A stretch of 64,000 bases of DNA from Diploscapter coronatus (lineage: Eukaryota; Nematoda; Chromadorea; Rhabditida; Rhabditidae): assembly GCA_964036155.1 (NCBI GenBank), contig OZ038422.1, forward strand, positions 45,345,201 through 45,409,200, read 5' to 3'. The translations under genes and the position numbers were made by a program. Positions 47,501 through 58,075 of the stretch are shown here, in pieces. Position 1 is the stretch's first letter, and each line of letters starts with the position of its first letter. Below the pieces are notes generated by a model. It saw only the letters and a program-made list of their open reading frames with translations. It ran no database searches and was not told the origin of the DNA.

Positions 47501-47982
47501 CAATTGCCAACAGCTAATTTTTCTGTTTGGTTTAGGGATATTGCATTTACTTCCGAAGATCAACAACTCTTTCGAAAGAAAATGGGCAAAGTATCAAATT
47601 GCCAATGTTGAAAAAGATTTTTCATAGACAAAATTTCAAATGGATTTATTATTTCATTCAGATTTTTTCTTCAAATTTTAAGGCAAATTTTACTGGAATA
47701 ATGAGCTATTTTTAATGTCATCAAATATAATTAGCAATCATCTTGTTTTGTTTTCACATGAAACATTTTCAGGGTTCTTCATAAAGTGCAAAATATATCT
47801 CTTAAAATTATAAAGAATCTGAAAGTGTCTTTAATAAATATTAACTTATTTCATTATCAAAAGTATCCTCTAGAAAATATTAAAAAAAAAAAAAAAAAAA
47901 AAAAAAGAAAAATTACCAGCTAAATGCTGTAAAAAGGTTCGATTTTGAGCAATTATTTCTAATTTCAAACTACACAGATAAG
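41561..47982. other. 6.4 kb region without a supported gene; purine-skewed + strand
   Basis: Only short frames without domains or consistent splice phasing. The + strand shows repeated purine-rich tracts (for example 41735-41780, 42440-42560, 42740-42800, 43140-43260, 45930-46040), and a pyrimidine-rich + strand segment follows at about 47140-47300. A run of about 24 A lies at 47882-47905. It could be regulatory DNA, an untranslated transcript or degraded repeats; the sequence does not decide. Confidence 0.45.
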
Positions 47983-50762
47983 CTATGACCCGTAGGCAAG
48001 TTGTTGAATAGTAGATTGAAGTCCCGTAACGAGGAAAAACCAGCCCAATATGAACAAAACCGTGTTCTCGATTAACTTCGCATAGAACCGGAATTTATCG
48101 CCCTTTTTGTGCAAATAGTAGAGAAATACTAGCGAATCTAAGCATGATGGCAGAATCAACGATAGAAGCATTCCTAAAATCAGCCTTCAAGAACAAAAAA
48201 TATTGAATAGATCATCCTGAAACTCTCATTGTATTCACCAAGTTTTTAGGTGAAGGAATATAGATCAAAATAAATTTGGTTAACTTTTCACAAATCGTTA
48301 AATTATACCTGATGTGATTCCGACCAGCGGTATGATATTCGCCAAATTCGGTACTGATATTGCCAAAGATACTAAACTTGATCATATTGCAGAGATAAAC
48401 TTTTCTGGGTGATTACGTGAGAACAAAGTGAGAGCAGCTCGTAGAAAATACGGTCCCAATTTGAGCAGCCATTTTCGTTCGATTCTCTGTGAAATGATAG
48501 GCCACAACATTTCGACTATTACATAAAGCTGGAGAGCTGAACCGACGAAGACCTTCGTGACCAGAAGAATCTTGACGATCACAGATATTCTGAAAAAAAT
48601 CTCGAATCAATGATCTTTTGATATTCGTGATCATTGTAAGAAGTGGCCGGAATTTATATACAGGGTGCGCCGAAGGTCTGAGCCATTAAAGATATGCAAA
48701 CAAAATCTATTCATGACTAGTAGAAAGGAAAAAATTCTAAAACCTTGAATCTAGCATTACTTAGACTAAATATCATCACATGACTAATCTTATCAAATTC
48801 TGTCATGGATGTGTCATTTTTAGTTTCAAGTTTATATTTGATAATGCCCAGACTTGCCCATACCTTGTATTATGTGAAAATTAACTTCATAAAAACTACT
48901 CATTTCTATTCGGAGATATCTTACAAATTATTAGGCAGATTGAGTGTGAGACTTCCGAGTGTTTCAGGTCCGAATGTGAGATAGCCGAAGAAGCCCAAGA
49001 ATGCGTAAAACAATATGACCAGGTTCATGGATGTCGACAGGACTCCAGTCAAACCACGCATATCTTCGCCGTGACGGAGAGAATTTTCCAAGGGAAGCAC
49101 CTAATATCTGGTGTTCAACACATAATTGTTATAAAACCATATTCAGAATTAACTTCACGAATGTCATTTTTTAGTTGAAGTGAAGTTTCGATTTTGTGCC
49201 TCCAAAGCCCCGATTCAGGAAAAACTTATTGAGGAAAAACTCTTACCATAGCCTGTCCTTCAAATGAATAGATCAGAGCACCTGCTGATAAAGAGATCCC
49301 GTTCAAATCTGAAAAATTCAATAAATTTTGAATAATATCTAAGAAAATATCAACCAGTAATCCATGGCAAATCAGATGACTTGTAGTGTGTATGAGTCAA
49401 GAGTTCCTAAATTCACTGCACATGTATTAAAAAATTATTCGATTTTCACACTGGACCTTGATAATCAATGCTATCGCAGTGAAGATGATGACGTTTCCAG
49501 CCAACGACAGATAAGTGATCAATTTGATGTTACCGATAAAAGACAGAAGTAGTTGCGGGAAGAAGTAAATGAGCATGATTTCCTGCGAAGACAATGGCAC
49601 GGGTTTGTCGTTGTTGAAGTATTGGATTATCTTGAAAAATCTTTCTATTCAAAATGTTATTTCTAGAAAATAATAACTGTAAAAGCTTGTTCTACAGGTC
49701 ATAAGGCAGAACTATTCAGAAAGGCTTAATCATTTAACGGAATGCAATATTTGGATTCCGGAAACAATGTATCCGCGGTGATAACTTATCAATTGTTGAT
49801 AAACTATCGACTCGAATAGCAATAATTAGATAACTATCCTACGAATAAGTTATCGGCGTTGATAAGTTTATCTAAATATGAATAAGCGCTTAAAACGCGC
49901 ACATTCAAGAGAATGCAATCAATTTTGCAACCTTTCGAACTTTCTGAAGAGTCATTGAAAAACTACCTCTATTATATGATCTGAAATGAACACGAAGCAC
50001 ACGGAAAGAACTCCTAATTGAAATGCCATCAGACTTCCATTGACAATCCATCTAGAATCAGGATAATTTGGAAGATCAAGATCTTTTTTGAATACTTGGC
50101 AATCTTCCCGTGTCGTCGAAATTTAGAAAAGCTGTGCTTGCACGCTTCGTTCGCCATATCGCCATAATCGAGAGTTTGATCTCCGATTCTTCAAATTTTA
50201 ATAACGTAACTTTTTGTAGCCTAGAAATATTCTCACATCGTCGCCAGATACTGTGAACACCGAACGATTTTATGCATAGAAATCAAAGACAATCCACCCA
50301 TCAGGAATAAGAGACCCATTCCTGCCTGAATTCGAGGGTTTGAATAACTGCAAACAAACTCGGATTTTACCCAAAGACCGGCCAACTTGAATGACGCTGC
50401 TACAGAGAAACACCCCGGGCCTATCATTCCGCATATAAAATTCAGCAGACCGGAAGTTGCGCTGAAATGGAATAAATTCAAACAAATCAAGCAATATCTT
50501 CAGATTACGATATTCCTTTAGTCCGTTGAATGGCTGCTACTTTGTCATCGGGTCTAGCTGTATTCTCGTCTGTAGCAGAAATAGATCCTGCCGACTTTTT
50601 CCTCGATTTGACTGTGCCGTTTGCATATTCATTTCCAGTTATAGTCGCAATCCCATTCGACGTGGTTGCCGTCCCATCTTCAGATATTTCAATCATTGGC
50701 AGAGTCTCTGCTGTAGAAGAGTAATTTTCCCGAGTCCTGTCCGAGTCAGTCTTCAAATGCAT
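47983..50762 (-). CDS. SLC36-type (PAT) amino acid transporter
   Basis: Multi-pass proton-coupled amino acid transporter of the amino acid/auxin permease superfamily. The N-terminal cytosolic tail is Ser/Thr-rich (MHLKTDSDRTRENYSS...). TM1 follows as GLLNFICGMIGPGCFSVAAS then FKLAGLW, joining AGMGLLFLMGGLSLISMH by removing a 45-base intron (donor TGG|GTAAAA, acceptor TTCAG|GCA). Next: KIVRCSQYLA, TLDYGDMANEACKHSF, WIVNGSLMAFQLGVLSVCFV, LSFIGNIKLITYLSLAGNVI, LSAGALIYSFEGQAMVLPLE then NSLRHGEDM, FYAFLGFFGYLTFGPETLGS, and the final VLFILGWFFLVTGLQSTIQQ. The intracellular LDYGD and FEG-VLPLEN motifs are family hallmarks. About 11 helices are expected. Introns carry a mariner scar and a GATA cluster. 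Confidence 0.88.
48657..48700. mobile_element. Mariner-like terminal repeat scar
   Basis: TATA then CAGGGTGCGCCGAAGGTCTG from 48661 resembles the terminus of mariner-type elements (CAGGGTG..CC.AAAGTCTGA preceded by TA). It lies inside an SLC36 intron (48590-48924). No opposite end or transposase was seen. Confidence 0.45.
49779..49873. promoter_or_regulatory. Dense GATA-site cluster in SLC36 intron
   Basis: Within 95 bases there are about nine GATA-core sites on both strands (TGATAA, TTATC, TGATAA, CTATC, AGATAA, CTATCC, TTATCGG, TGATAAG, TTATC), several of the TGATAA form preferred by nematode intestinal GATA factors. It sits in the intron between about 49633 and 49966. An enhancer role is inferred. 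Confidence 0.5.
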
Positions 50763-52013
50763 TCAACTCGAGTGAAAATGATAATTAAATAATTCAACAA
50801 TCAGATTAGCCGAGGGATTACTTATTAGGGAATTAATAGATTGCTGCCAATGATTTATGAGCAAAGACTAGCAGCAGGGAAGGGAATGTGTAGAAATTCA
50901 CTGATATGCAGTCGATCAGTATAGCGAAAAGGCCAGAAAGAAGGCTATCGCGTGGAATTGTAACCGGTAGGTACATTTCTCACACAGCCGGGCAGTGAAA
51001 CACGTAAATTGATAAGGTAATAATTAATTGATTGATATGTCTGGCGTTCAGAGATCGACGATAGAAATTTGCAACGAGGTAAAGTTCTACAAAATTTTCT
51101 CGGAGACTACAAAATGAAATTTATCTAAGTAAATTTAGTAAAATTATACATCTCAAGCTTAAATAAAATTTTAATAATAATAATAAAGGCGTTTTGTATT
51201 ATTTATAACCATCTTTCTGAACTATACATTCCCTTTTCTGAGAAATACTATAGAAAAAATAGATTGAATTATATAAAACAATGAGAATGAATTCAAAGCG
51301 ATGGCACAATAACATGATGATAAATCGATTAAAAAAATTCTCAGAAATGAAGTGATTCACTTAATCAGCTGATGATTATGTTAACACTTTCACTGATAAA
51401 GTAGTGACTAAATCATAGACGTATCTGCGCAATCGACCCAGCTACTTTCTATCGATTAATCGCAAATCGAGTTTGATGAAAGGAAAATAAAAAAATCGCC
51501 TCAAACCAGTTTCGTTCTGCTCGATTTTTATTGTTCAAAATCAGCAAAAAAAAATCGAAAATGCAACACAAAGAATCATTTCATTGTTTCATCTCAAAAT
51601 TTTCAAACTTCAATTTCTTTCAAAAACACAACTCAGCTGCCACCAAACGATCTACGCCATGAAAAATGAAAATAAGGAAGCCTCCTTTCTTTTTCATCTT
51701 AAAAATTTTCTAAAGTGTTGTTGGTGCAATTTTTGCATAGCAACAGAACTGGGGAATTCCTTTGACAAACGTCAGAATACGAACTTCCTAATAAAGTTTG
51801 CAGCGAGTTTCTTTCTGCTCAAGGTTTCAATCATCCCTTTTCATACGGGAATTCGTTGCTTTTGATTCAATTTCGTATTTTGTTTATAAATCAAATATCA
51901 ATTCCGATACGGATTTATTCAATTTTGCAATAAAAAATAATAATTTTCATGACAAAAATTATATAACAATTAAAAATAAACCAAAATTATTCATATATTG
52001 AATTCCTTGTTGA
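50763..52013. other. Intergenic between SLC36 and the peptide cluster
   Basis: 1.25 kb, AT-rich. Presumably holds the SLC36 promoter and the 3' UTR of peptide gene 1. The + frame 51584-51865 shows no family features. Confidence 0.45.
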
Positions 52014-52452
52014 TTACGCACAACATCGGGCGCACATGTTCTTGTCACATCCGAACCCATCGCATTCTCCACAACAACGATTGCACATGAACTGGAAACA
52101 CCACAATAAATCACGACACTTCTTGTCCTTCGCTGGTGCTAGCATGACGGAAGGAGAGCCATCAGCAACCTTAATCTAAGCACTTGCAATTTCATATCAA
52201 ATCGATCTAGTTATAAAGGGACATCTAATCATGACTGAAAAGATAGTTTTTTAATCAAAATTCTAATGATGAATAGCAGTTTTTCATGAATACTATATTT
52301 ATCAGCTAGATTTCATGATTAGTTTATTAGATTTTATTTTTATGAAGAAGACTTGCCATCGTATGATTATCAAAATCGTGTTTTTCGCCCTCATCACAGG
52401 ATACAAGCATCACAAAGCATAGAAGGCACATTGGAATTAGGAAAGCCTTCAT
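52014..52452 (-). CDS. Secreted cysteine-rich peptide precursor, gene 1
   Basis: Two exons (52357-52452, 52014-52175), 85 residues. The signal peptide is MKAFLIPMCLLCFVMLVSC, then a short acidic propiece (DEGEKHDFDNHTM), then IKVADGSPSVMLAPAKDKK and a 10-cysteine core spaced C-x5-C-x4-C-x2-CC-x2-C-x4-C-x4-C-x2-CC, with blocks CFQFMCNRCC and CARCCA at the end. The intron uses a GC donor (ATG|GCAAGT) with a TTAG acceptor; the same junction position in gene 2 uses a normal GT donor and supports this model. The classical KR site is replaced by DKK. Function unknown; such peptides are often antimicrobial, toxin-like or signalling. Confidence 0.8.
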
Positions 52453-52660
52453 TTTGGCGAATAATTAGAGCTCTAGTAATTGAGAAGTTAGGCTAAATTT
52501 TTTGAACTTTATCAGATATAGAAAATGAAAAATTCAACATATTTATACTGAACTGAAAATCTATAAAATATCAAAATAACACAAAGTGATAAAAGAACAT
52601 TTAAGAAAAAACACATTAACAACTTTGAATAATTCAATGAAATTATGCTTATTTATCTCT

Positions 52661-52890
52661 GCATATTCATAATATTCCATTGTCAGTTCACGTCAAAATA
52701 TCAAACCTTTTTATGGTTTGAATGCGTTTGCCAAATATTTTTCTATGAATATACAATATTTATTGAATTTATAGATACGCTATGGTGTAAACATGCACAA
52801 AGTGGCTCAAAATAAATAATTGATTTTATTTCTTTTGATCACTGATTTTAATCATCAAACAGTGGGCGTTCAAAGTCAGGAAGAAATAGT
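52661..52890 (-). promoter_or_regulatory. Duplicated upstream region of peptide gene 1
   Basis: Begins about 210 bases upstream of the ATG. On the - strand it has GATATTTTGACGTGAACTGA then CAATGG and ATGAATA. Homologous blocks recur upstream of genes 2 and 3 and extend about 200 bases, ending with ATCAAACAGTGG on the + strand (near 52853). Confidence 0.55.
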
Positions 52891-53135
52891 TCTTTCATTT
52901 CTATCTTGCATAGATCAACGAACTTTCAAGTTTTGATGACCACTTTGGTCATTTCATATATTATCTGCTAAATATACTGAAATTCCAAAGTAAGTTAATA
53001 TTGCATCGAAATAGAACGCTAAATTGTGTTGATAGTGTTTATTTAACTTGAGACGAAAATATTACAGACAATGTAATGAAATCAACAGATTATTTACAAG
53101 AATCGAAAATTCGTCAGAACGATGCAAAAAGAGAC

Positions 53136-53910
53136 TCAACCGCAGCACCTTTTGCACATGGTATCGACACACCAGAGACCGCTGCAGGAGCCTGTAATAA
53201 AAATAAAGGTATGGAGTTGTTAGTTGCATCGCATTCTTTATTTTCACTATCTCATTTCTCATTTACATGCCTCCCCTCCCCAGATCATTCTATCCAAATA
53301 GAAGAAGACAGAATTCCGATAAATGTTTGGTTAAGCCGTACTATTCTGGTTTCATTTGCTTCGAAATTTAGCTCTACCTCAGCCCTGATCTACATCCTGT
53401 GTCTTTCGTTTAAATCAAGAGCGGCTAGATCCAGCTCAACTCTGCCCATCCCCCCTGCTTTGATTATTCAATATCTACTATGAAAGAAAGGTCTTTAGTT
53501 TTAATTTTTCATCAAGAATATATTAATATATTAAAATATAAAATACCACAACAGCGATTGCACATGAACTGGAAACAGCCTGCCAGGTTCGTTCGACAGG
53601 CTTTTCTCTTCACACGCAGCCCAGACGACTCTGTTGAGTCAGCAGATTCGGGGGAACCGTTTCCAATCTGAAAATGTGGCCAAACATCTTCATTTTTGAA
53701 TAATTAATGATTATTTTAAACATATTTTCATTGAAATCCGGAGATGTGTACATCTGATAAAACTAATGGATGATGAAATCAGCTTTTATTTTCTAGGAAA
53801 AGATTTACCGTTGTTATATTGTCGTGATCAGACCAATATTCCTCATCGTCTTGGCAAGCCACCAGAAGCATCACAGAGAGAACAAACAAGGGGATGAGCA
53901 TTTGTCTCAT
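53136..53910 (-). CDS. Secreted cysteine-rich peptide precursor, gene 2
   Basis: Three exons in phase: 53809-53910, 53547-53667 and 53136-53191; 92 residues. Signal MRQMLIPLFVLSVMLLVAC, acidic propiece QDDEEYWSDHDNITT, then IGNGSPESADSTESSG and a dibasic site in LRVKRKAC. The 10-cysteine core follows the paralogue pattern (x6 in the first gap), with CFQFMCNRCC shared with gene 1 and ending CKRCCG. Unlike its paralogues the core is split by an extra 355-base intron, after CNRCCG (donor TGTG|GTATTT, acceptor TTACAG|GC); without splicing, the frame would stop soon after. Exon 3 restores the pattern exactly, which supports the model. Confidence 0.8.
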
Positions 53911-54090
53911 TTTGGATAGTGAATTAGGATTAGAGCAATAGCAACGAAATTGAAGATACAGCTGGTATGGAAATTTGGAAACCTATCGCTTTTATACCCC
54001 ATTGAATTCGCTATAAATATTGAAACAGCGTAAACGGTTATAGGAAAGACCTGAAGAAAACATCAACAGGTTGCACAAACCATTGAAATT

Positions 54091-54335
54091 ATGATTATTC
54101 ATCGTTAGTTCACGCCAAAATATCATCATTCTTGGTTATTTTGAATATGTTTTCCGAATATGATTCCAAAAATACAATGCTTTACTGAATTCTTCAAAGA
54201 GTTATGCTGTAAACATCCATAATGTGATTCGAAATGATTCACCAAAATTTCCAACTTTACACGTTTATTTTGATCATTCGATAGTACGACTTTGAATATC
54301 AAACAGTGGCGAGTGAAAGTTCAAAGCCATGGATG
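54091..54335 (-). promoter_or_regulatory. Duplicated upstream region of peptide gene 2
   Basis: About 180 bases upstream of the ATG. On the - strand: GATATTTTGGCGTGAACTAA then CGATGAATAATCAT. It is homologous to the blocks upstream of genes 1 and 3, including the ATCAAACAGTGG element near 54299 on the + strand. Confidence 0.55.
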
Positions 54336-54701
54336 GTCTCATGATGGAATGAATCCATCGGCTTTGTTTGGATAATTTGGGTAAATTTAGCACATTTACG
54401 AAATCAAAAATATTTGAACATCGAACAAATTTCATAATGATTGAATCACATGGGGGATATCCATTAAGTTTCAAGATATAAAATTGTATTAAAAATATTG
54501 ACAAGGTAAAAAATCAGTTAAAGTTTTTTTTTTTTAAATCTTAATAAATAAGCTATCCATCAAGTCGTTTATTAAAATTGAGTGTGTATCCTTATCCACC
54601 AAAGTTTTCGGTGGATAAAAATGCAGTTTGGTGGATAACGACCGCCCTCCTTAAAAATAGTTAAATTAACAATTGGGATATCAGAAAATAATCAAGAAAG
54701 A

Positions 54702-55032
54702 TCAACAACATATTGAGCACATGAGATATCGACATCCATCACCTTGGCAGCTATTTGAGCAGCATTTATTGATCATGTCTGGCCAGCAGATGCCTCTCTT
54801 CAAGCGGAGCCCACGTAAGAACTCGTCAGAGGCCTTAAAAAATGCGATTTTCTTCTTAAGATATGAAATAAGGAAAATTGAAATATTTTCAGATATTTTT
54901 TGATAAAATATCTTTTTAACATTTTCTAGTAATTTAACGTACCGCAATCTTCGTATTTTCTCCAGACTTGTTAGATGCTACAAGAATTATGACTGCTAGG
55001 AAGAAGACGGCCAAAATGATCAGCTTAGACAT
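54702..55032 (-). CDS. Secreted cysteine-rich peptide precursor, gene 3 (8-Cys variant)
   Basis: Two exons (54943-55032, 54702-54833), 73 residues. Signal MSKLIILAVFFLAVIILVAS, short propiece NKSGENTKIA, then SDEFLRGLRLKRGICWPD with a KR cleavage site just before the first cysteine. The core has eight cysteines (GICWPDMINKCCSNSC, then QGDGCRYLMCSICC). It is a diverged member: it lacks two cysteines but keeps the propiece, the LRLKR site and the closing C-x4-C-x2-CC. The acceptor is TTTAAG rather than TTTCAG. It shares upstream DNA with genes 1 and 2. Confidence 0.75.
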
Positions 55033-55290
55033 TTTTAATTCGATTTTGATCTATTTAGCTTGTGCAACCTAAAAACTATATTTTTATTTTTGAATATGAC
55101 GGAAACATCAGATTTGATATCTAACCTGAAAATGTCAATGAATAACTAGACGCTTGTTAAAGAACGGTTAAGTTTTTGGTTTATTTATACTCGAATACCA
55201 ACTTGACAAATATTAGAAATTGACAGATTTATGAAATGTTTAACAATTCTTAAATATTAGCATAATTCATGTGCACTATTATTCATCTGT

Positions 55291-55500
55291 GATGATTATT
55301 CATGATCCTCATTGTTAACCCCACGCCAAAGCATAAATTTTAGTGTTAATCTTAGATGTTTGTTTGCCAGGAATAGTCATAAAAAATTAAGGAAAAATCA
55401 TCATATAAACATGTACGAACCATCACAATATGAATTGTCAGTTTAAAAAATATTCTTTCATGTTGATTTTTATTATCAAACAACCGCGGCGAGAGTTTAA
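55291..55500 (-). promoter_or_regulatory. Duplicated upstream region of peptide gene 3
   Basis: About 260 bases upstream of the ATG. On the - strand: TTATGCTTTGGCGTGGGGTT then AACAATGAGGATCATGAATAATCATC. It aligns with the blocks of genes 1 and 2; a TATCAAACA element lies near 55474. Confidence 0.5.
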
Positions 55501-55858
55501 GGCTTTTTTATAATTTGATTATTAAATAAATTTAACTAGTTCGATCAATTTATCCTGTTAGGAATCAGAAATAACTATGCACAAGAATAAATTACTCAAA
55601 TTTCGGCAGGTTTGAATGATGGAGAATGAATGAATTTATCATGTATCTGATTATTAGAAATATCTGGTCAATTTTCAACCTTATTAAATTATATTATTAG
55701 CTAAAATTTTACAACTTCATTGCCTAAATTACACTTGTATTTAAACGAGAATGATCTTTATATTAAATTTATTTATATAAGATTGAGACAAATAGCATTA
55801 CAAACCATGCAATACATAATTTTTGATAGATATATTGTATTCCAGGTTATTACTAGCC

Positions 55859-56340
55859 TCACGCACAACATTTTTTGCACATGCTCTTGAGGCAGCCAAA
55901 TCCTTTGCAACTCGAGCAGCAATGGTCACACATGAATTGGACGCATCCAAGTCTATCCGTGCGGCAGGCCCTTCTCTTCACTCGCAGTCCATGAAAATAT
56001 CCTCGAACAGACTGAAAATTAGCTAAATTTCAATAGGTAATTCGTAAAACAAATGACACTTGTCACCAGATATTAGGCAAAATGGAATTAGATACGATAT
56101 AATTTTCCTAGCTATCTTGATGTTTTTTTATACCTTGATGTCATGCAGTTTACAAGTTATCGTCGTTTCCATATAAAAATTTAATATTTTACGACGATAT
56201 TTGAAATATAGAGAAGTTTAACCAACCGGTGTCTGATTGTTATCCATCACGTCTATCGATTCAGCTTCGTCTTCTGTTTTGACTGAATTTATGAGAATCA
56301 TAGCCACCATCAGACATAGCATCAAAATTGCCTTCGACAT
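55859..56340 (-). CDS. Secreted cysteine-rich peptide precursor, gene 4
   Basis: Two exons (56227-56340, 55859-56011), 88 residues. Signal MSKAILMLCLMVAMILIN, acidic propiece (VKTEDEAESIDVMDNNQTP), then SVRGYFHGLRVKRRACRTD with the dibasic KR site. The 10-cysteine core follows C-x6-C-x4-C-x2-CC-x2-C-x4-C-x4-C-x2-CC; blocks include CVQFMCDHCC, CKGFGC and CKKCCA. It shares GLRVKR and ACRT with gene 2 and GFGC and CCA with gene 1. I did not see the duplicated upstream block here, so it may be the oldest or an independently controlled member. Confidence 0.8.
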
Positions 56341-58075
56341 TTTTGTAAAGCAATTTGTGATCTAAAATTCAGTAGAGCCATTTTCTGAATTTATAAGATG
56401 ACGAAATAGACTAAAATTTCGATAAAACGACATTTAAAAATATGATGCTGTGGCGTCATTTTCTAGGAGAAAAATGGTGATGTATCTCCTATTCAGTTTA
56501 TACCTATATTTTCTTAGCTAACGAAGCTTTTATACCTATTTTGGTGTGCGCACTGCGCAGGGTACCCCCATTTAGCATTCGACAAAGAAGGAAATATCTT
56601 ACGTCTAGCATTGAGTACAGTAGCATTCGTGGTAGCTATTTATTTATTTAATTTATCTAGTGACTTTTGTTTTCGACGTGCTTTTCCTCAGTCACCCACG
56701 TTTGGCAAATAATGACGCGATGCGGATGAAGTATTGTTTATTGTTTGTGTTCACCACTTCCTCTTCATCGCAATCTTGATTGCGTTTTCAAAACAAAGGT
56801 TTTCTTTGATTTATACTAGATTGGTAAAAAAAAGTTCAGTCGCATTCATTTATGTTTCCTGCTTATTTCGATAATTATTCAAACCAAAACCTGATAAACT
56901 CCGCGATTGCTTTATTTATCTTCAAAATTCAATGACTATGGGCTCAAGTCAATTCGCATGAACTAAAGTAGTGCAAAATCTCCTAGAGTCCTGAAGAAGA
57001 TACCAGCAGGATCAATTCTAATTCTTTTCCGTACCTGCATAAATACCTGTTGCATCAAAATTTTCCATATGGGGATTTTCTCGCTTAAAGGTTTAGGTAA
57101 AAATAAGCCATGTTTCAAAATAATCACTGTTATGATACTATTCTATGCTCAATCTATCCATTCTAAAAAAGGAAATTTCAATTTCCATTCATTTTTCGAC
57201 TGAGACATGATCATTTACACAAAGAGTGTTGTATGCGCATTATCATGATAAATATCGCTGTCACTGCCATATTATATCGATAATCATGGTAAATTGCATT
57301 ATAATTTAATCTTGATATCATAGTGTATATTATAACCTTTTTTTTTCTAAATTTTTCGCATTCTAAATAAATTAGAGAAATCCTTAAAAATGCTACATTA
57401 TTTTGTGTATCCTGTAAACAAATAAGACATTTCCCCCCTTTATATGTGCAAAAATGAAGACTTTAAATCTGATCGAACTATGAGTCTGAAATTGGGCTCG
57501 TTTGTATTACTGGAAAACATTTTCTAGTTAATATACGCTGAGTACAAACTTTATTCATGTCAGTGTCAGCACTAAATATATAAAAGTAACTTTTGGACTT
57601 GTAGAACACGCTCAACTATAAGCGGCAAACTGGAAATGAAAAATTGGTGCATTGCCTTCGCGGATTTGATGAATCGAGAAAATGATGGCACGCAATAGTA
57701 AAATGTGAAATTATATAGGAAAGAGGAAAGGTCCATCATTTTCACGATTCGTCATATCTACGAAAGCAATTAGTCAATTCGTAATTTTTAACCTACTATT
57801 ATATGCATATATTTTTCACCTGCCCTCATAATTTCACAGAATTGATCGCTGTATGTCTGAAGAAACTCTTAATATTTCATTTCTTTGTCTAATAATTCTG
57901 AACGCTTAGAATATTTCGCTAACTTAATACTAAAGTTGTGGCATATTACATATTATATTGTTATATCCACCAGGATAAATCTGGTTATATTTCTAACTGC
58001 TAATTGATACTCTCCATTATCAATGAGATGAATGTTACGCGGCATCCATTTAGTTTTCGAGCCTAAATTATTATC
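56341..58075. other. Intergenic, no gene seen
   Basis: 1.7 kb between peptide gene 4 and the divergent Srh receptor. AT-rich apart from a TGCGCACTGCGCA near 56550. No coding frame or RNA gene supported. Confidence 0.45.

Noticed and set aside
50233..50490. Reading TM1 of the SLC36 gene straight through VKSEFVCSYSNPRIQ
   Set aside because: Removing a 45-base GT-AG intron gives the standard GLW to AGMGLLF family junction in phase.
53076..53483. 135-codon + strand open frame across the peptide gene 2 intron
   Set aside because: It lies antisense to exon 3 and the intron of the peptide gene, has no domain, and the - strand model explains the conserved cysteines.
52014..56340. Hepcidin or conotoxin identity for the cysteine-rich peptides
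   Set aside because: Only the CC pairs and length are similar; the full spacing differs and no wider match is recalled, so naming them would be unsupported.
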